A stretch of DNA of 64,000 bases from Roseivirga sp. UBA6061 (GTDB taxonomy: Bacteria > Bacteroidota > Bacteroidia > Cytophagales > Cyclobacteriaceae). Shown piece after piece: positions 44,048 through 52,351 of this stretch (within the stretch, counting starts at the first letter, position 1; each line of letters begins with the position of its first letter). The position numbers were made by a program, and so were the translations under genes. The notes beneath the pieces were generated by a model that searched no databases, had not been told where the DNA came from, and saw only the letters and a list, made by a program, of their open reading frames with translations. Location: positions 1-64,000 of the forward strand of contig DIYF01000177.1 in NCBI GenBank assembly GCA_002427745.1, given 5' to 3'.

Positions 44048-44365
44048 CTATCTCCTTCGTCTGATAATTGATTCTAATTGTTGAGCCACAGCTCTCAATT
44101 CCTCATTTTCCCTCCTTACCTTATGCACTTCGTCCATGTTGCGAATGGCAGGAGGCTCACCCTTAATAAACCAATCTGCACTGATTTCAGGATGCAAAGT
44201 GAGGATACCATGAATTACCTTATAACCCGGATATACTTCTTCATTCACTACTTTACCCAAACCGGCTGCAGAAACATCCAAAGCCTCTGCTAATCGTTTT
44301 GTCCGGCCCTGGTAATACTCTTTTACAATCCATTTCACACGAACGCCCGGGTGTTCACCATTCAT
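44048..44365 (-). CDS. Small helix-turn-helix protein with coiled-coil tail
   Basis: 105 residues from the ATG at 44365; an earlier start at 44452 would add 29 unlike residues. The N-terminal part (VRVKWIVKEYYQGRTKRLAE, then ALDVSAAGLGKVVNEE) fits a Cro/C1-like HTH with the word HPEISADWFIKGEPP, seen in phage-repressor-like proteins of Bacteroidota. The C-terminal 35 residues form a coiled coil. The gene's stop abuts the stop of the TPR gene. Overlapping palindromes lie upstream. Confidence 0.7.
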   Translation of the reverse strand: MNGEHPGVRVKWIVKEYYQGRTKRLAEALDVSAAGLGKVVNEEVYPGYKVIHGILTLHPEISADWFIKGEPPAIRNMDEVHKVRRENEELRAVAQQLESIIRRRR

Positions 44366-44424
44366 GCTCCTAAGATATGTTTTTTCTGGAATCGGAAAAT
44401 CTCTGTCTTCCTGCGACTTAAAAA

Positions 44425-44450
44425 GTAAACAAAAGTTTATTTTTATAAAC
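44425..44450 (-). promoter_or_regulatory. Overlapping palindromes upstream of the HTH gene
   Basis: GTAAAC, AAAA, GTTTAT, TTTT, ATAAAC: the last two hexamers are perfect inverted copies (44435-44450) and the first two nearly so (44425-44440). It lies about 60 bases before the start at 44365 and could be the HTH protein's own operator. Confidence 0.4.
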
Positions 44451-44810
44451 AATTATTCATCAATTCTTTTACATTAGCAGTGTGTGTAAGTGTGTTATGC
44501 CTTCAGGGCTGACATTGCTGTAATTAAAAAGTGGTTTACATGACAGGACAAAGATGGCCTGGCATGCCACAAGTGTTTTGATTTTTTTGGATGGAAGCCC
44601 CGGTGTTTTGGCATCGGGGTCTACCTAAGCTGAAGCTTTATCCGTGAAATCAAAATCTCACTGCTGGTCATAGTAAAATTTAATTGGTACCATCGGCAAG
44701 ATTCCCCAGATCTTGCTGATAAGTATTTGGTTGGAGCCCCGGAAAAACCCGGGGCTTATTTATGCAAACGCTGACCTGACATAAGAAACAGCAGGTATAC
44801 ATTTCACTCC
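44451..44810. other. Gene-free region with two related strong hairpins
   Basis: CCCCGGTG/CATCGGGG (44598-44605, 44612-44619) and AGCCCCGG/CCGGGGCT (44735-44742, 44749-44756) are both preceded by a TTTGGnTGGA-type word. The second could terminate the permease transcript arriving from the left or a plus-strand transcript. The repeated hairpins may mark a small RNA or two terminators. No reading frame is convincing. Confidence 0.4.
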
Positions 44811-47420
44811 CTATTCATCTCTCAAACCATGAACCAGGTTCGAGTTGGCAGGAGCCCTCACTACATTTGAAATAATGATGATGGAAAGCAGCACTACAAA
44901 AGCTCCGCTTAAAAGGCTCAGGGATATAGAGGCCTCCGCATGATACTTATATATCAGTCCCAGCACCTGATCTGAAATCAAATACCCCAGGGCCGAGCCC
45001 ACCAACAGGGCCGTCAGCAACATAAACGTAAAGGACCTGTTGACTGTGAGCAGAAGCTCTTTGAAGGAGGCTCCCAGCACCTTACGTATACTGATTTCCT
45101 TGATACGCCTGGCCACATTGATTTGTGCCAGTGAAAAAATGCCCACAATACTTAAGAATCCACTTAAAACGGCCATGGCCAGAAAAATCTTCTGCAGGTT
45201 TTTTGAATCATTGCCCAGCACACCAAAAGCAAAATCTATCTGGTGTACTCCGGCATAAGGTTCATCCACATGCCTTTTCCAGATTGTTTTGAGCTGTGCT
45301 TCTACTTCATTGATATCTCTGCCACGTGCTTTCACCACCAAATGCTCATGCTCATCATTATCCGAAAGGGCCATGACAGTAGGCAGCAGTTGTGCAGCCT
45401 TTACCACATCATCAATGATATCGATAGTCACACCAATGATGGTTTTGCGCTCACCATTAATCTTAACGACTTCATTGACAACATCCCGGCCTTCAAAAAA
45501 CTCATCCACCAGGGATTGACTCACCAGTATTTTGTCCTGATCAGATCCGCTACCTTCAATAAAACCTCTGCCTGAGTTAATTTTCACTTCCATCACATCC
45601 AGGTACCGGGCTCCTACCCCATGGAATCTTACGGGATGCGTAGCAGTATCCGCGAGTGTATGAAACTGCACCTTACTGCTATACCTGCCAAAATCACCAA
45701 TGTGATGGGCCGCTCCTGCTGTTACCACACCAGGGATCTGGTCAATCTCCTGTCGTAGCTCTTCGAAATACCGGTTGTCTACCGGCAGATTAATCACTCC
45801 TTCGGTAGTGTAGCCCAAATCCAGCTCATCAAGGAAATTTGAATTCTGCCAAAAGGTAATTCCCGTTATAAGCACCATGATGGTGAAACTATACTGGGAA
45901 ACTGTCAGTGCCTTATTGAGGAAGTTCACTCCTTTAAGCCTGACTGACTTTCTCATAATGGCTACCGGCTGAAACTTCCAGGCATACAGGGCGGGCAGCA
46001 AGCCTGCTACCAAAGTAGTAAACACGAGGAACCCGATTACAAAGAGTATTACTCCGGTGAGGTCAACATCCTGGAGCAGAAATTTGGCTCCGAATAGTCC
46101 CATAATGGTTTTTGAAGTCAGGTTGGCTGTGGAGATGGCTATGATAAAGGACAGAGCACTGATAATCCCCATCTCCATAAGAAACTGAACGAGAATCTGC
46201 CGACTGCCGGAGCCCAGTGTTTTCCTGACTCCGATTTCCTTAAGCCTTCTCGCAATCAGGGCAATAGAGGTATTCGCCAGGTTGAAACAGGCCGTTAGAA
46301 ATACGATCAGCCCTAAAGTGGTGAAGATGATCAGGGCCTCAGGTCTGATAGGCCTGTTTACATAGCTCGCTCCATCTGTCATATCCTGTGGAAAAGGAGC
46401 GGCAAAGGGAATCAGCTCAAACCGCTTTATCCTGATCAGCTTGTTACTTTCATTCTGAAGGGTAACTGTCTGATTCAGATCAGCGGTTATCCGTTCTTTT
46501 TGTCCGGCTGTCAGTTTCAGATAATGTCCTGTAAAACGTTGCGCAGACCAGTCATTAACATCCACGTTCAGCGTGCGATTATAGTCTTCGCGACTCATAA
46601 GTAGCTCAAAGCGAAAGGATGAATTGAGTGGAATCTTTTCAAATACACCTCCCACTGTAGCCTCCAGCTTTTTATCGTCAGAGAGGTAAAGGGTTAAGGT
46701 CTTGCCCGATGCTACTTCGTCACCAAAATATCTCGTGGCTGCCGGCCCGGTCAGGTATACCAGGGGTAGCTCCCCGAAGTTGTCAAAAGTTCCATATGAG
46801 AGTGGCAGATCAAACATCTCAGGAAAATCTGCCGAAGCAATGCCCACGCTTTCTGAAAAGAAATCTGCCCCGCTTTTAACCTTAAGCCTGCGAACAGAAT
46901 AACTACTTACGCCATCAATACCGCTGATATCATGGCGCAATTTATAGTCAAGGGCTACCGGAGAAAACTCATTGCGTCTTTGATCTCCGTTCTGCTCTGT
47001 GATGGCATGTACTCTGTACAGTTCATCCGTGTTTTTGTAAAAAGAGTCAAACTCAAAATTGTAGGCCTGCATGATGTAAACGAACACACACATGCTCAAA
47101 GCCAGTCCCAGCCCGACCACATTAATAGTTACCGGGCCCTTGTTCTTCCATGAATGACGAAATGCCAGTTTGAAGTATGATTTGAAAAGAGATGTCATGG
47201 CTAATCTGTTTTTTGTCGTTGTGCGGGAGTAGCGCCTGTAGCAGCGAATCACATTCCACCAATAGAAAGCATTGGCTTTGAAGGTTGACTCCCCTCTTTT
47301 AAGTCTCAGGTAATAAAATTCCTCAAGGTCGCCTTCCAGTTCTTCCTGTCTGTCTGCCCGACAGTACCACCGAAAGAACCTGAGCGCCAGACGCGGGGGT
47401 TGATTTTCGATCTTGCTCAT
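44811..47420 (-). CDS. FtsX/MacB-type ABC transporter permease with N-terminal prefix domain
   Basis: 869 residues from the ATG at 47420, one base after the padR stop; longer frames run into padR. The prefix domain (PPRLALRFFRWYC, then LEGDLEEFY) is followed by two MacB-like halves. Coupling words are NTSIALIARRLKEIGVRKTL and INVARRIKEISIRKVLGA. It is the third such permease in the window. No ATPase partner gene is near. Substrate unknown; the family includes exporters and peptide-antibiotic sensors. Confidence 0.85.
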   Translation of the reverse strand: MSKIENQPPRLALRFFRWYCRADRQEELEGDLEEFYYLRLKRGESTFKANAFYWWNVIRCYRRYSRTTTKNRLAMTSLFKSYFKLAFRHSWKNKGPVTINVVGLGLALSMCVFVYIMQAYNFEFDSFYKNTDELYRVHAITEQNGDQRRNEFSPVALDYKLRHDISGIDGVSSYSVRRLKVKSGADFFSESVGIASADFPEMFDLPLSYGTFDNFGELPLVYLTGPAATRYFGDEVASGKTLTLYLSDDKKLEATVGGVFEKIPLNSSFRFELLMSREDYNRTLNVDVNDWSAQRFTGHYLKLTAGQKERITADLNQTVTLQNESNKLIRIKRFELIPFAAPFPQDMTDGASYVNRPIRPEALIIFTTLGLIVFLTACFNLANTSIALIARRLKEIGVRKTLGSGSRQILVQFLMEMGIISALSFIIAISTANLTSKTIMGLFGAKFLLQDVDLTGVILFVIGFLVFTTLVAGLLPALYAWKFQPVAIMRKSVRLKGVNFLNKALTVSQYSFTIMVLITGITFWQNSNFLDELDLGYTTEGVINLPVDNRYFEELRQEIDQIPGVVTAGAAHHIGDFGRYSSKVQFHTLADTATHPVRFHGVGARYLDVMEVKINSGRGFIEGSGSDQDKILVSQSLVDEFFEGRDVVNEVVKINGERKTIIGVTIDIIDDVVKAAQLLPTVMALSDNDEHEHLVVKARGRDINEVEAQLKTIWKRHVDEPYAGVHQIDFAFGVLGNDSKNLQKIFLAMAVLSGFLSIVGIFSLAQINVARRIKEISIRKVLGASFKELLLTVNRSFTFMLLTALLVGSALGYLISDQVLGLIYKYHAEASISLSLLSGAFVVLLSIIIISNVVRAPANSNLVHGLRDE

Positions 47421-47421
47421 A

Positions 47422-47760
47422 TCAGCCCTTGTTCCAGTTGAGTGCCTGCTTGGGAATCTGATAACGAAGTTGCTCGCGCAGTGAGGCCAGTTCATCCAGC
47501 GCCTTGCTGGCATAAGGGGTCAAATAAAAAAGTCTCTTGCGCTTCCCTCCTCTGGCTGAAGTGGCCTCGCTCATTCTTGACTCCAAAAAGCCTTTTTCTT
47601 CCAGCCTGTACAGCACAGTATGGATGGCACTGACATTGATTTTTTTACCGGTCTGTTTCTCATACTCGGCCACAATGTTGACGGAATAGGCCTGATCATA
47701 TAGAACGCCCACCAATAGCAGCACCAGTTCTTCGAAGTTTCCGAGCTTAATTTTCTCCAT
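47422..47760 (-). CDS. PadR family transcriptional regulator
   Basis: 112 residues from the ATG at 47760 (an upstream start at 47811 would place coding sequence across the operator repeat). The words LGNFEELVLLLVGVLYDQAY, VSAIHTVLYRLEEKGFL and RGGKRKRLFYLTPY match PadR. It is coupled to the permease gene by one-base spacing. Two exact 17-bp repeats lie just upstream. Confidence 0.88.
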   Translation of the reverse strand: MEKIKLGNFEELVLLLVGVLYDQAYSVNIVAEYEKQTGKKINVSAIHTVLYRLEEKGFLESRMSEATSARGGKRKRLFYLTPYASKALDELASLREQLRYQIPKQALNWNKG

Positions 47761-47763
47761 AAA

Positions 47764-47822
47764 TTTCACAATTGTAAGTATTATACTCAGGTCACTGAAA
47801 TAAAGTTTCACAATTGTAAGTA
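47764..47822 (-). promoter_or_regulatory. Direct repeat upstream of the third padR, probable operator
   Basis: TTTCACAATTGTAAGTA is found exactly at 47764-47780 and 47806-47822, 42 bases apart (four helical turns). Each copy contains the palindrome ACAATTGT. The location immediately before padR fits autoregulation. Confidence 0.65.
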
Positions 47823-47930
47823 AAATAGTTAGACGGGCATTGAACTGACCGTTTTAGGTGGTATTTACGTCATATCTCAGCAAAAATTGAGGTGATATAC
47901 AGGTTACTTACCGGGTTGAAGTCAAAAAAC

Positions 47931-48203
47931 TTAATACTGACCCCAATGAAATACTTGAACTGACTCCCCTCTGTACAAAACGGCCATATCTTCCACGACT
48001 TCAAAAACCACCAGGTAATAGTTACCGGATCTACTGACCGTAGCACCATAGCGGTAGATCTGTATGGTGAAGATGGTTACACCTCCGTTGACCGCTTTGT
48101 GATAGACTTTATCAGGAAGGAGGTAATAAGAAAACCCGCTTAGGTAGAATAATTTCGTCCTGTTATATTTTTTTACGATAATCTTAGCATTTATGTAATT
48201 CAC
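47931..48203 (-). CDS. Possible small hypothetical protein
   Basis: 90 residues beginning MNYINAKIIVKKYNRTKLFY. The second half (GGVTIFTIQIYRYGATVSRS, then YYLVVFEVVEDMAVLY) alternates like beta-strands. No signal peptide, family or partner is recognised. It stands between the third padR and the divergent three-gene membrane cluster, in AT-rich sequence, so it could be chance. I include it because the rest of this 479-base gap would otherwise be empty. Confidence 0.35.
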   Translation of the reverse strand: MNYINAKIIVKKYNRTKLFYLSGFSYYLLPDKVYHKAVNGGVTIFTIQIYRYGATVSRSGNYYLVVFEVVEDMAVLYRGESVQVFHWGQY

Positions 48204-48208
48204 TGATT

Positions 48209-48237
48209 ATCAAATAAAATTCTATTTTATATTTGAT
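48209..48237 (+). promoter_or_regulatory. Palindrome overlapping a -7 box before the membrane-protein cluster
   Basis: ATCAAATAAAAT (48209-48220) faces ATTTTATATTTGAT (48224-48237), inverted with a two-base insertion. TATATTTG (48228-48235) matches TAnnTTTG, only four bases before the ATG at 48240, which would make the transcript nearly leaderless. No clear -33 TTG is seen. Confidence 0.4.
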
Positions 48238-48239
48238 TT

Positions 48240-48881
48240 ATGAGCTACGATGAGTCTAACGAGTTCAAGAAATTTTTGCTAAATCGATGGTTATTAAGAA
48301 TTACTGTCTTTATAGGAACAATTACAATTGTTACGGCCGCTTTTCCAGGTTTTATCGAATCTTTATTATTAATCCGATCGAGCGAACCTGGTTTTAAAAC
48401 TATCTCACAGGAAGATGTTTTCAACGACAGGATTGCCCGACTTGATACCATGCTGACTATTCTTGGTGAAAGAGAACTCCGCGATTCAAGCCGCTTGCCT
48501 GATGGATTTCAGTTATACATTGAAAACGAATTCTCCAACCTGAAAAGAGGAGTGCGGGAAAACGCCAATGCCACCCTCGCCCTGAGGCAATACTTTGAGC
48601 CAGTAAACCCAGACGAAGTACTTACCATCGCCCGGCTAAAAGATGAAGTGAAAGCTATAAAGGTAGACCAGCTTAACTATCAAAAGCAGGTAGACAATGC
48701 CCTGCTCAATATGAATAAGCGCATCGAGGACAGAAACAGCTTTTACGATCTTATTCTCAATGCATTCCTGATTGCCATCGGTGCACTGGTGGTCGATTAT
48801 GTAGTGAAGAGATACATGAGCTATAAAGCCCAAAAAATGGCTGTTGAAAAAGGTGATAATGGTAACGAATCGAAAGATTGA
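48240..48881 (+). CDS. Unrecognised two-span membrane protein with coiled coil
   Basis: 213 residues. Membrane helices lie at about 17-40 (LLRITVFIGTITIVTAAFPG) and 170-188 (LILNAFLIAIGALVVDYVV), with 130 residues between them. That loop contains a likely coiled coil (EVLTIARLKDEVKAIKVDQL, then VDNALLNMNKRIEDRN). Both ends would face the cytoplasm and the loop the periplasm, or the reverse. No family recognised. First of three genes spaced 18 and 11 bases apart, all coding for membrane proteins; a joint complex is inferred. Confidence 0.7.
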   Translation: MSYDESNEFKKFLLNRWLLRITVFIGTITIVTAAFPGFIESLLLIRSSEPGFKTISQEDVFNDRIARLDTMLTILGERELRDSSRLPDGFQLYIENEFSNLKRGVRENANATLALRQYFEPVNPDEVLTIARLKDEVKAIKVDQLNYQKQVDNALLNMNKRIEDRNSFYDLILNAFLIAIGALVVDYVVKRYMSYKAQKMAVEKGDNGNESKD

Positions 48882-48899
48882 TATCCCCCACTAAAAACC

Positions 48900-50228
48900 A
48901 TGTTATTTAAACAAATCAATCCCAAATTTCTGGTTGACCAAATGTGGTTGGAAGGTGTTAGGCACTTTGAAAATATAAAAACAGACAGTCTCCATCTTCA
49001 AAAGGAATTTGATGAAGTAGAGGGTACGGTTGAGTTTAGCAACTGCTTCTTTGAGTCAATTTTCTTTAAGGACATCAAAAATGGGAAACTGAAATTTGTT
49101 TTTAATAACTGCCAGATTGGAAGTCGATTGTGGATAGCAGAATGTGCGTTGGAAGAACTTAGATTCCAAGGGGAAATTTTACAAGCTCAAAATGGGAGGA
49201 GGCTCCAGGATTTGAAGATCAAACTATCTGCCATTAAGAGTTTACAATTGAGTGATATAGGAGAAAATGCTCGTGTTGAATTTACGAATGTACTTACTCA
49301 GAACGCCAAGATTGAAAATTCAAAGCTCGGCAGTTTCGTTTTTCATAAAGATAGAAATACTCACAAGGAAGGCGATTTACATGAGATTGCATCACAAGGA
49401 GGTTGGTCCGATCCATCGATTGATTACTTGACAATTAGAACTAGCAGTATTAAATCTATAAGCCTCAAAGGCTTGAGCCTGCAACGGTTCGTCCTTACCA
49501 ACATTCATATTCTTACAGACCTGATTTTTAGAGATTGTAGAGTTGGAATTACTGACTTGAGCTACCTTTATTCAAAGTCTGATAGAATAAGAATCGATGG
49601 CTGTTACTTCAACACCTCTATAACACTGAGAGGTATCAGATCAAAACTTCTCGAGGTTAACAATTCAGACTTATCAAATTTAAATAACACGATATTCTCC
49701 TACGAAGATTCTCATGTAGACAAGGTGAGTCAGGAGCTAACGAGCTGGCCGCGGCAGGTGTCTGGAGATCCCACAGCCAGAGTACGAGGGAACAGGTTGC
49801 TCAAGACCATAGCCGAAGATGAAAAAGACGATTTTTCTTACGCTCATTACAGGTTTAAAGAGCATGTAAACCAGGCTATTGAACTATGGAATGCCGGAGG
49901 TTTTGAGAACCGCTGGAGGGCCATTAATCTTAGAATACCGCAATTGATCAACTCCGCAATAAGCAACAATGGCGAGAAGCTGCTAAAGCCTTTCATTTGG
50001 CTATTCTCTGTGCATTTGCTACTCACTTTTTGGATGGTGAACACGTTAGGTATATCCGGGACTGACGAATACATAAACATTTATGCAGTAACCATACTGC
50101 CAACCCACAAGCTCAGCTGGGATACGTATGAATTTTCTCCGGTAATAAGTATCCTTATGAGGCTGTTCTCTTCTCTGTTTATCTATCACATAGTTTGGGC
50201 CAGCAGAAAAATGAATAAAGGAAGCTAA
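48900..50228 (+). CDS. Unrecognised beta-helix-like membrane protein
   Basis: 442 residues. The first 290 residues consist of short beta-strand repeats with regularly spaced Leu, Ile and Phe (for example VEFSNCFFESIFFKDIKNGK and LIFRDCRVGITDLSYLY), like a pentapeptide-type or right-handed beta-helix, without strict A(D/N)LXX repeats. A helical segment (SYAHYRFKEHVNQAIELWN) precedes two membrane helices (about residues 363-385 and 418-437). The soluble helix would lie in the cytoplasm. Similar layouts (repeat sensor plus C-terminal helices) occur in stress or defence proteins, but I cannot name a family. Confidence 0.65.
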   Translation: MLFKQINPKFLVDQMWLEGVRHFENIKTDSLHLQKEFDEVEGTVEFSNCFFESIFFKDIKNGKLKFVFNNCQIGSRLWIAECALEELRFQGEILQAQNGRRLQDLKIKLSAIKSLQLSDIGENARVEFTNVLTQNAKIENSKLGSFVFHKDRNTHKEGDLHEIASQGGWSDPSIDYLTIRTSSIKSISLKGLSLQRFVLTNIHILTDLIFRDCRVGITDLSYLYSKSDRIRIDGCYFNTSITLRGIRSKLLEVNNSDLSNLNNTIFSYEDSHVDKVSQELTSWPRQVSGDPTARVRGNRLLKTIAEDEKDDFSYAHYRFKEHVNQAIELWNAGGFENRWRAINLRIPQLINSAISNNGEKLLKPFIWLFSVHLLLTFWMVNTLGISGTDEYINIYAVTILPTHKLSWDTYEFSPVISILMRLFSSLFIYHIVWASRKMNKGS

Positions 50229-50239
50229 GCCAGGAAACC

Positions 50240-50977
50240 ATGCCCAAACCCTCCAATAAAAATACCACCCGCTGTAGATCGTGCCAGGAGAAGATAAGGC
50301 ATAATGCTAACAAATGCCCTTACTGTGGAAGCTACCAGGACTGGAGAAGATTTGTCTTTCCCTACTTGAACTTAATTGGTATTTCAGTCGCATTTGGCTC
50401 ACTAATTATTGCCTTGTGGCCAATCATAAAGGAGACTAATAGGGTAAAGGATTCTGAGTTAAGTATAAGTGTTCAAAACTTTGGGACCTACTTGGATAAA
50501 GATACAACCAGGTTTTCTAGTCACAGGAGGGCTAGTGCCTTTTGTACATTAATCAATTCTACAGATTATCCTGCCTATTTGACTCATCTGAAGGTGAGGC
50601 TAAACTCGAGTAAATCAGACACAGCTGTTAGCCTATACTTATATTCAATAAATGAAAGACTCATTGGAAAGGGTAGCAAGGATGTCAGTTTTGTACTGCC
50701 ATCAATGACTGTCAATCGCTGGGAAATTGATTATCACGGTAGGAAAAAGACTGTAGATGAGTCACTCATACAAAGTTGGTTCTTGGAAAATGTATCTATA
50801 AGCAGAATGTCAACCTTCGTAAAAGTGTACAACGAACCAGAAGTTACGCTCGAAGGGTCGGAGTTAAGTTATCGAACCTTTAATGGGAACCTAAAATCTT
50901 CGCCACTACTTTTTGATCAAGGTCGCGTTGTTCAATATGTTAATATGCTAGGGAAAACATACTTTTGGAAAAAATGA
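50240..50977 (+). CDS. Zinc-ribbon membrane protein, unrecognised
   Basis: 245 residues. An N-terminal zinc ribbon has two CxxC pairs (CRSC at 12-15 and CPYC at 26-29), followed by one membrane helix (about residues 42-62, LIGISVAFGSLIIALWPII) and a beta-rich domain of about 170 residues. The zinc ribbon would be cytoplasmic and the beta domain outside, or attached to the membrane. Last of the three-gene group. Its stop is 5 bases from the stop of the convergent 31-residue peptide gene. Confidence 0.7.
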   Translation: MPKPSNKNTTRCRSCQEKIRHNANKCPYCGSYQDWRRFVFPYLNLIGISVAFGSLIIALWPIIKETNRVKDSELSISVQNFGTYLDKDTTRFSSHRRASAFCTLINSTDYPAYLTHLKVRLNSSKSDTAVSLYLYSINERLIGKGSKDVSFVLPSMTVNRWEIDYHGRKKTVDESLIQSWFLENVSISRMSTFVKVYNEPEVTLEGSELSYRTFNGNLKSSPLLFDQGRVVQYVNMLGKTYFWKK

Positions 50978-50982
50978 TTTGA

Positions 50983-51078
50983 TCAAACCAACCAAACGAA
51001 CCACACTAAATAAGCCAGAATAACCCAGAGGCTAAGCCAGAAGAATCTAAGGAAGATATGCTTGCGAGTGGGCTGCAT
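50983..51078 (-). CDS. 31-residue hydrophobic membrane peptide, coupled to the upstream gene
   Basis: The peptide begins MQPTRKHIFLRFFWLSLWVI and ends with LAYLVWFVWLV: a basic N-terminus and then one membrane helix with five Trp residues. Its ATG shares the final A of the TAA stop of the 384-residue gene (TAATG), a standard coupling arrangement. Peptides of this make-up include type I toxins and small membrane regulators. Its real expression cannot be proved from sequence, but coupling plus the clean hydrophobic pattern argues for a gene. Confidence 0.55.
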   Translation of the reverse strand: MQPTRKHIFLRFFWLSLWVILAYLVWFVWLV

Positions 51079-52232
51079 TATCCATTCTCGATTAGCTTTC
51101 TGAAAAACTCAATAAGGCCGGCACTCATCACCTTAGTAGCAGCGCCATCTACCACCGCATTGGCGCGGGTAAGTATGGTTTGGTAGAGGGTGGGGTCTTC
51201 CTCTTTGGTAGTTTCTAATTGGGCTTCCAGGGCTTCCGGGCCATCATTACTGAGTACCCGATCCATCCACTTAAAAAGCTCTACCGGGTCGTTCTTTTCC
51301 AGAGCGGTTTTGGCCACCGTTGAAAACTCCTTAAGGGCAAATCGATTGGCTCGAGTAGCCAGGCTAAGTTGCTCCCTGAAATAGATTAGGGATTGATCCT
51401 GCCGGGCGAGTTGCTCTTTTTGGTTTTCTATCACCTGATCTTTAGCAGCCATAAGCTTCGTATTCATATTTAACTCAGCATGTGCTATCTCTAGCTTGTA
51501 ATGCAAGCCGGCTTGATCCAGGGGGTTCTCTAAATAATCTTCCACCGGCATTTGTCCGGTTACTACCAAACCATATTCTTCCAGAGCCCTTTCATACAAC
51601 TCTGTTCTACCGTCTGGAGTTTCGATCTCCATAGTTATCGTATTGCCCTTTTGTCCAATGCGTACTGTTACATCATTATCGGGATATTTTTGGTTCAGTG
51701 TTTCTTGAAAGTAATTGAGAATTTGTAGACCGGCCTGTTTGTATTCCTTGTCAAACTCCAGCGACACTAATTTCTTATCAGTTTTGATCCAATTCTCTCT
51801 ATCTAGAGCATATAACCTATTTAAATCAACTTGATTTCTTATGCTATTATCTCTTAAATACCGCGAAACCATCTCAACGACATCAAACAAAACCTTTTTA
51901 TGAAATTCTGTATCATCGGGCATTAAGGAGCTAAACACAAATGCGTGCCCACGTCTAGTGGTTATCTGATTAAACTTGGGATGTGAGTACAACATTGAAG
52001 GATAAGGCAAACTTATACGATCATCTGCCAAATAGTTGGTCATATTGACAATGTTTCGTCCTTTTTGGCTAATACCAACTGCCAATTTAAGTTCACTCTT
52101 TTCTAAATCGAAATTGGATAGTTCTTCAGGAGACAAAAAGTTATATAAAAGGAATCCTCTATCTGTCAATGACCTCAATAACTCAGGAAGAAATGGCTTA
52201 CTTAGATCGTATAAGTACAAACAATGTATCAT
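51078..52232 (-). CDS. Unrecognised soluble protein with central coiled coil
   Basis: 384 residues with no signal or membrane helix. Residues 1-165 form an alpha/beta-like region (IHCLYLYDLSKPFLPELLRS, then VFSSLMPDDTEFHKKVLFD); residues 170-245 look like a second small domain (DVTVRIGQKGNTITMEIETP); about 250-300 is a coiled coil (LEIAHAELNMNTKLMAAKDQ) and the tail is helical. I recognise no family. It is followed by a coupled 31-residue membrane peptide and preceded by the stub of another reading frame that overlaps its start (ATGA). A sensor or switch protein working with the peptide is one possible reading. Confidence 0.65.
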   Translation of the reverse strand: MIHCLYLYDLSKPFLPELLRSLTDRGFLLYNFLSPEELSNFDLEKSELKLAVGISQKGRNIVNMTNYLADDRISLPYPSMLYSHPKFNQITTRRGHAFVFSSLMPDDTEFHKKVLFDVVEMVSRYLRDNSIRNQVDLNRLYALDRENWIKTDKKLVSLEFDKEYKQAGLQILNYFQETLNQKYPDNDVTVRIGQKGNTITMEIETPDGRTELYERALEEYGLVVTGQMPVEDYLENPLDQAGLHYKLEIAHAELNMNTKLMAAKDQVIENQKEQLARQDQSLIYFREQLSLATRANRFALKEFSTVAKTALEKNDPVELFKWMDRVLSNDGPEALEAQLETTKEEDPTLYQTILTRANAVVDGAATKVMSAGLIEFFRKLIENG

Positions 52233-52309
52233 GCCATTTTAATTATTCCATTTACTCCAGAACCTCCAAATCCAATATCAGCAGAAGTGAACCACGGTCT
52301 AGTTATGAC
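52229..52309 (-). pseudogene. 3' stub of a lost gene upstream of the 384-residue gene
   Basis: 26 codons ending VNGIIKMA before a TGA that overlaps the next ATG (ATGA), the spacing of coupled genes. The residues (SADIGFGGSGVNGIIKMA) look like real protein, but there is no start codon and two stops (TGA, TAG) precede it. The most likely explanation is that the body of an upstream gene was deleted, leaving its last codons next to tRNA-Arg. Family not recognisable. Confidence 0.4.
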
Positions 52310-52351
52310 CTATCAAACAAAAAACCCCAGATGATACTAAACCTTTATTGG

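Noticed and set aside
44451..44810. tmRNA or 6S RNA
   Set aside because: The hairpins do not fit the conserved ends of tmRNA or the long-bubble shape of 6S RNA.
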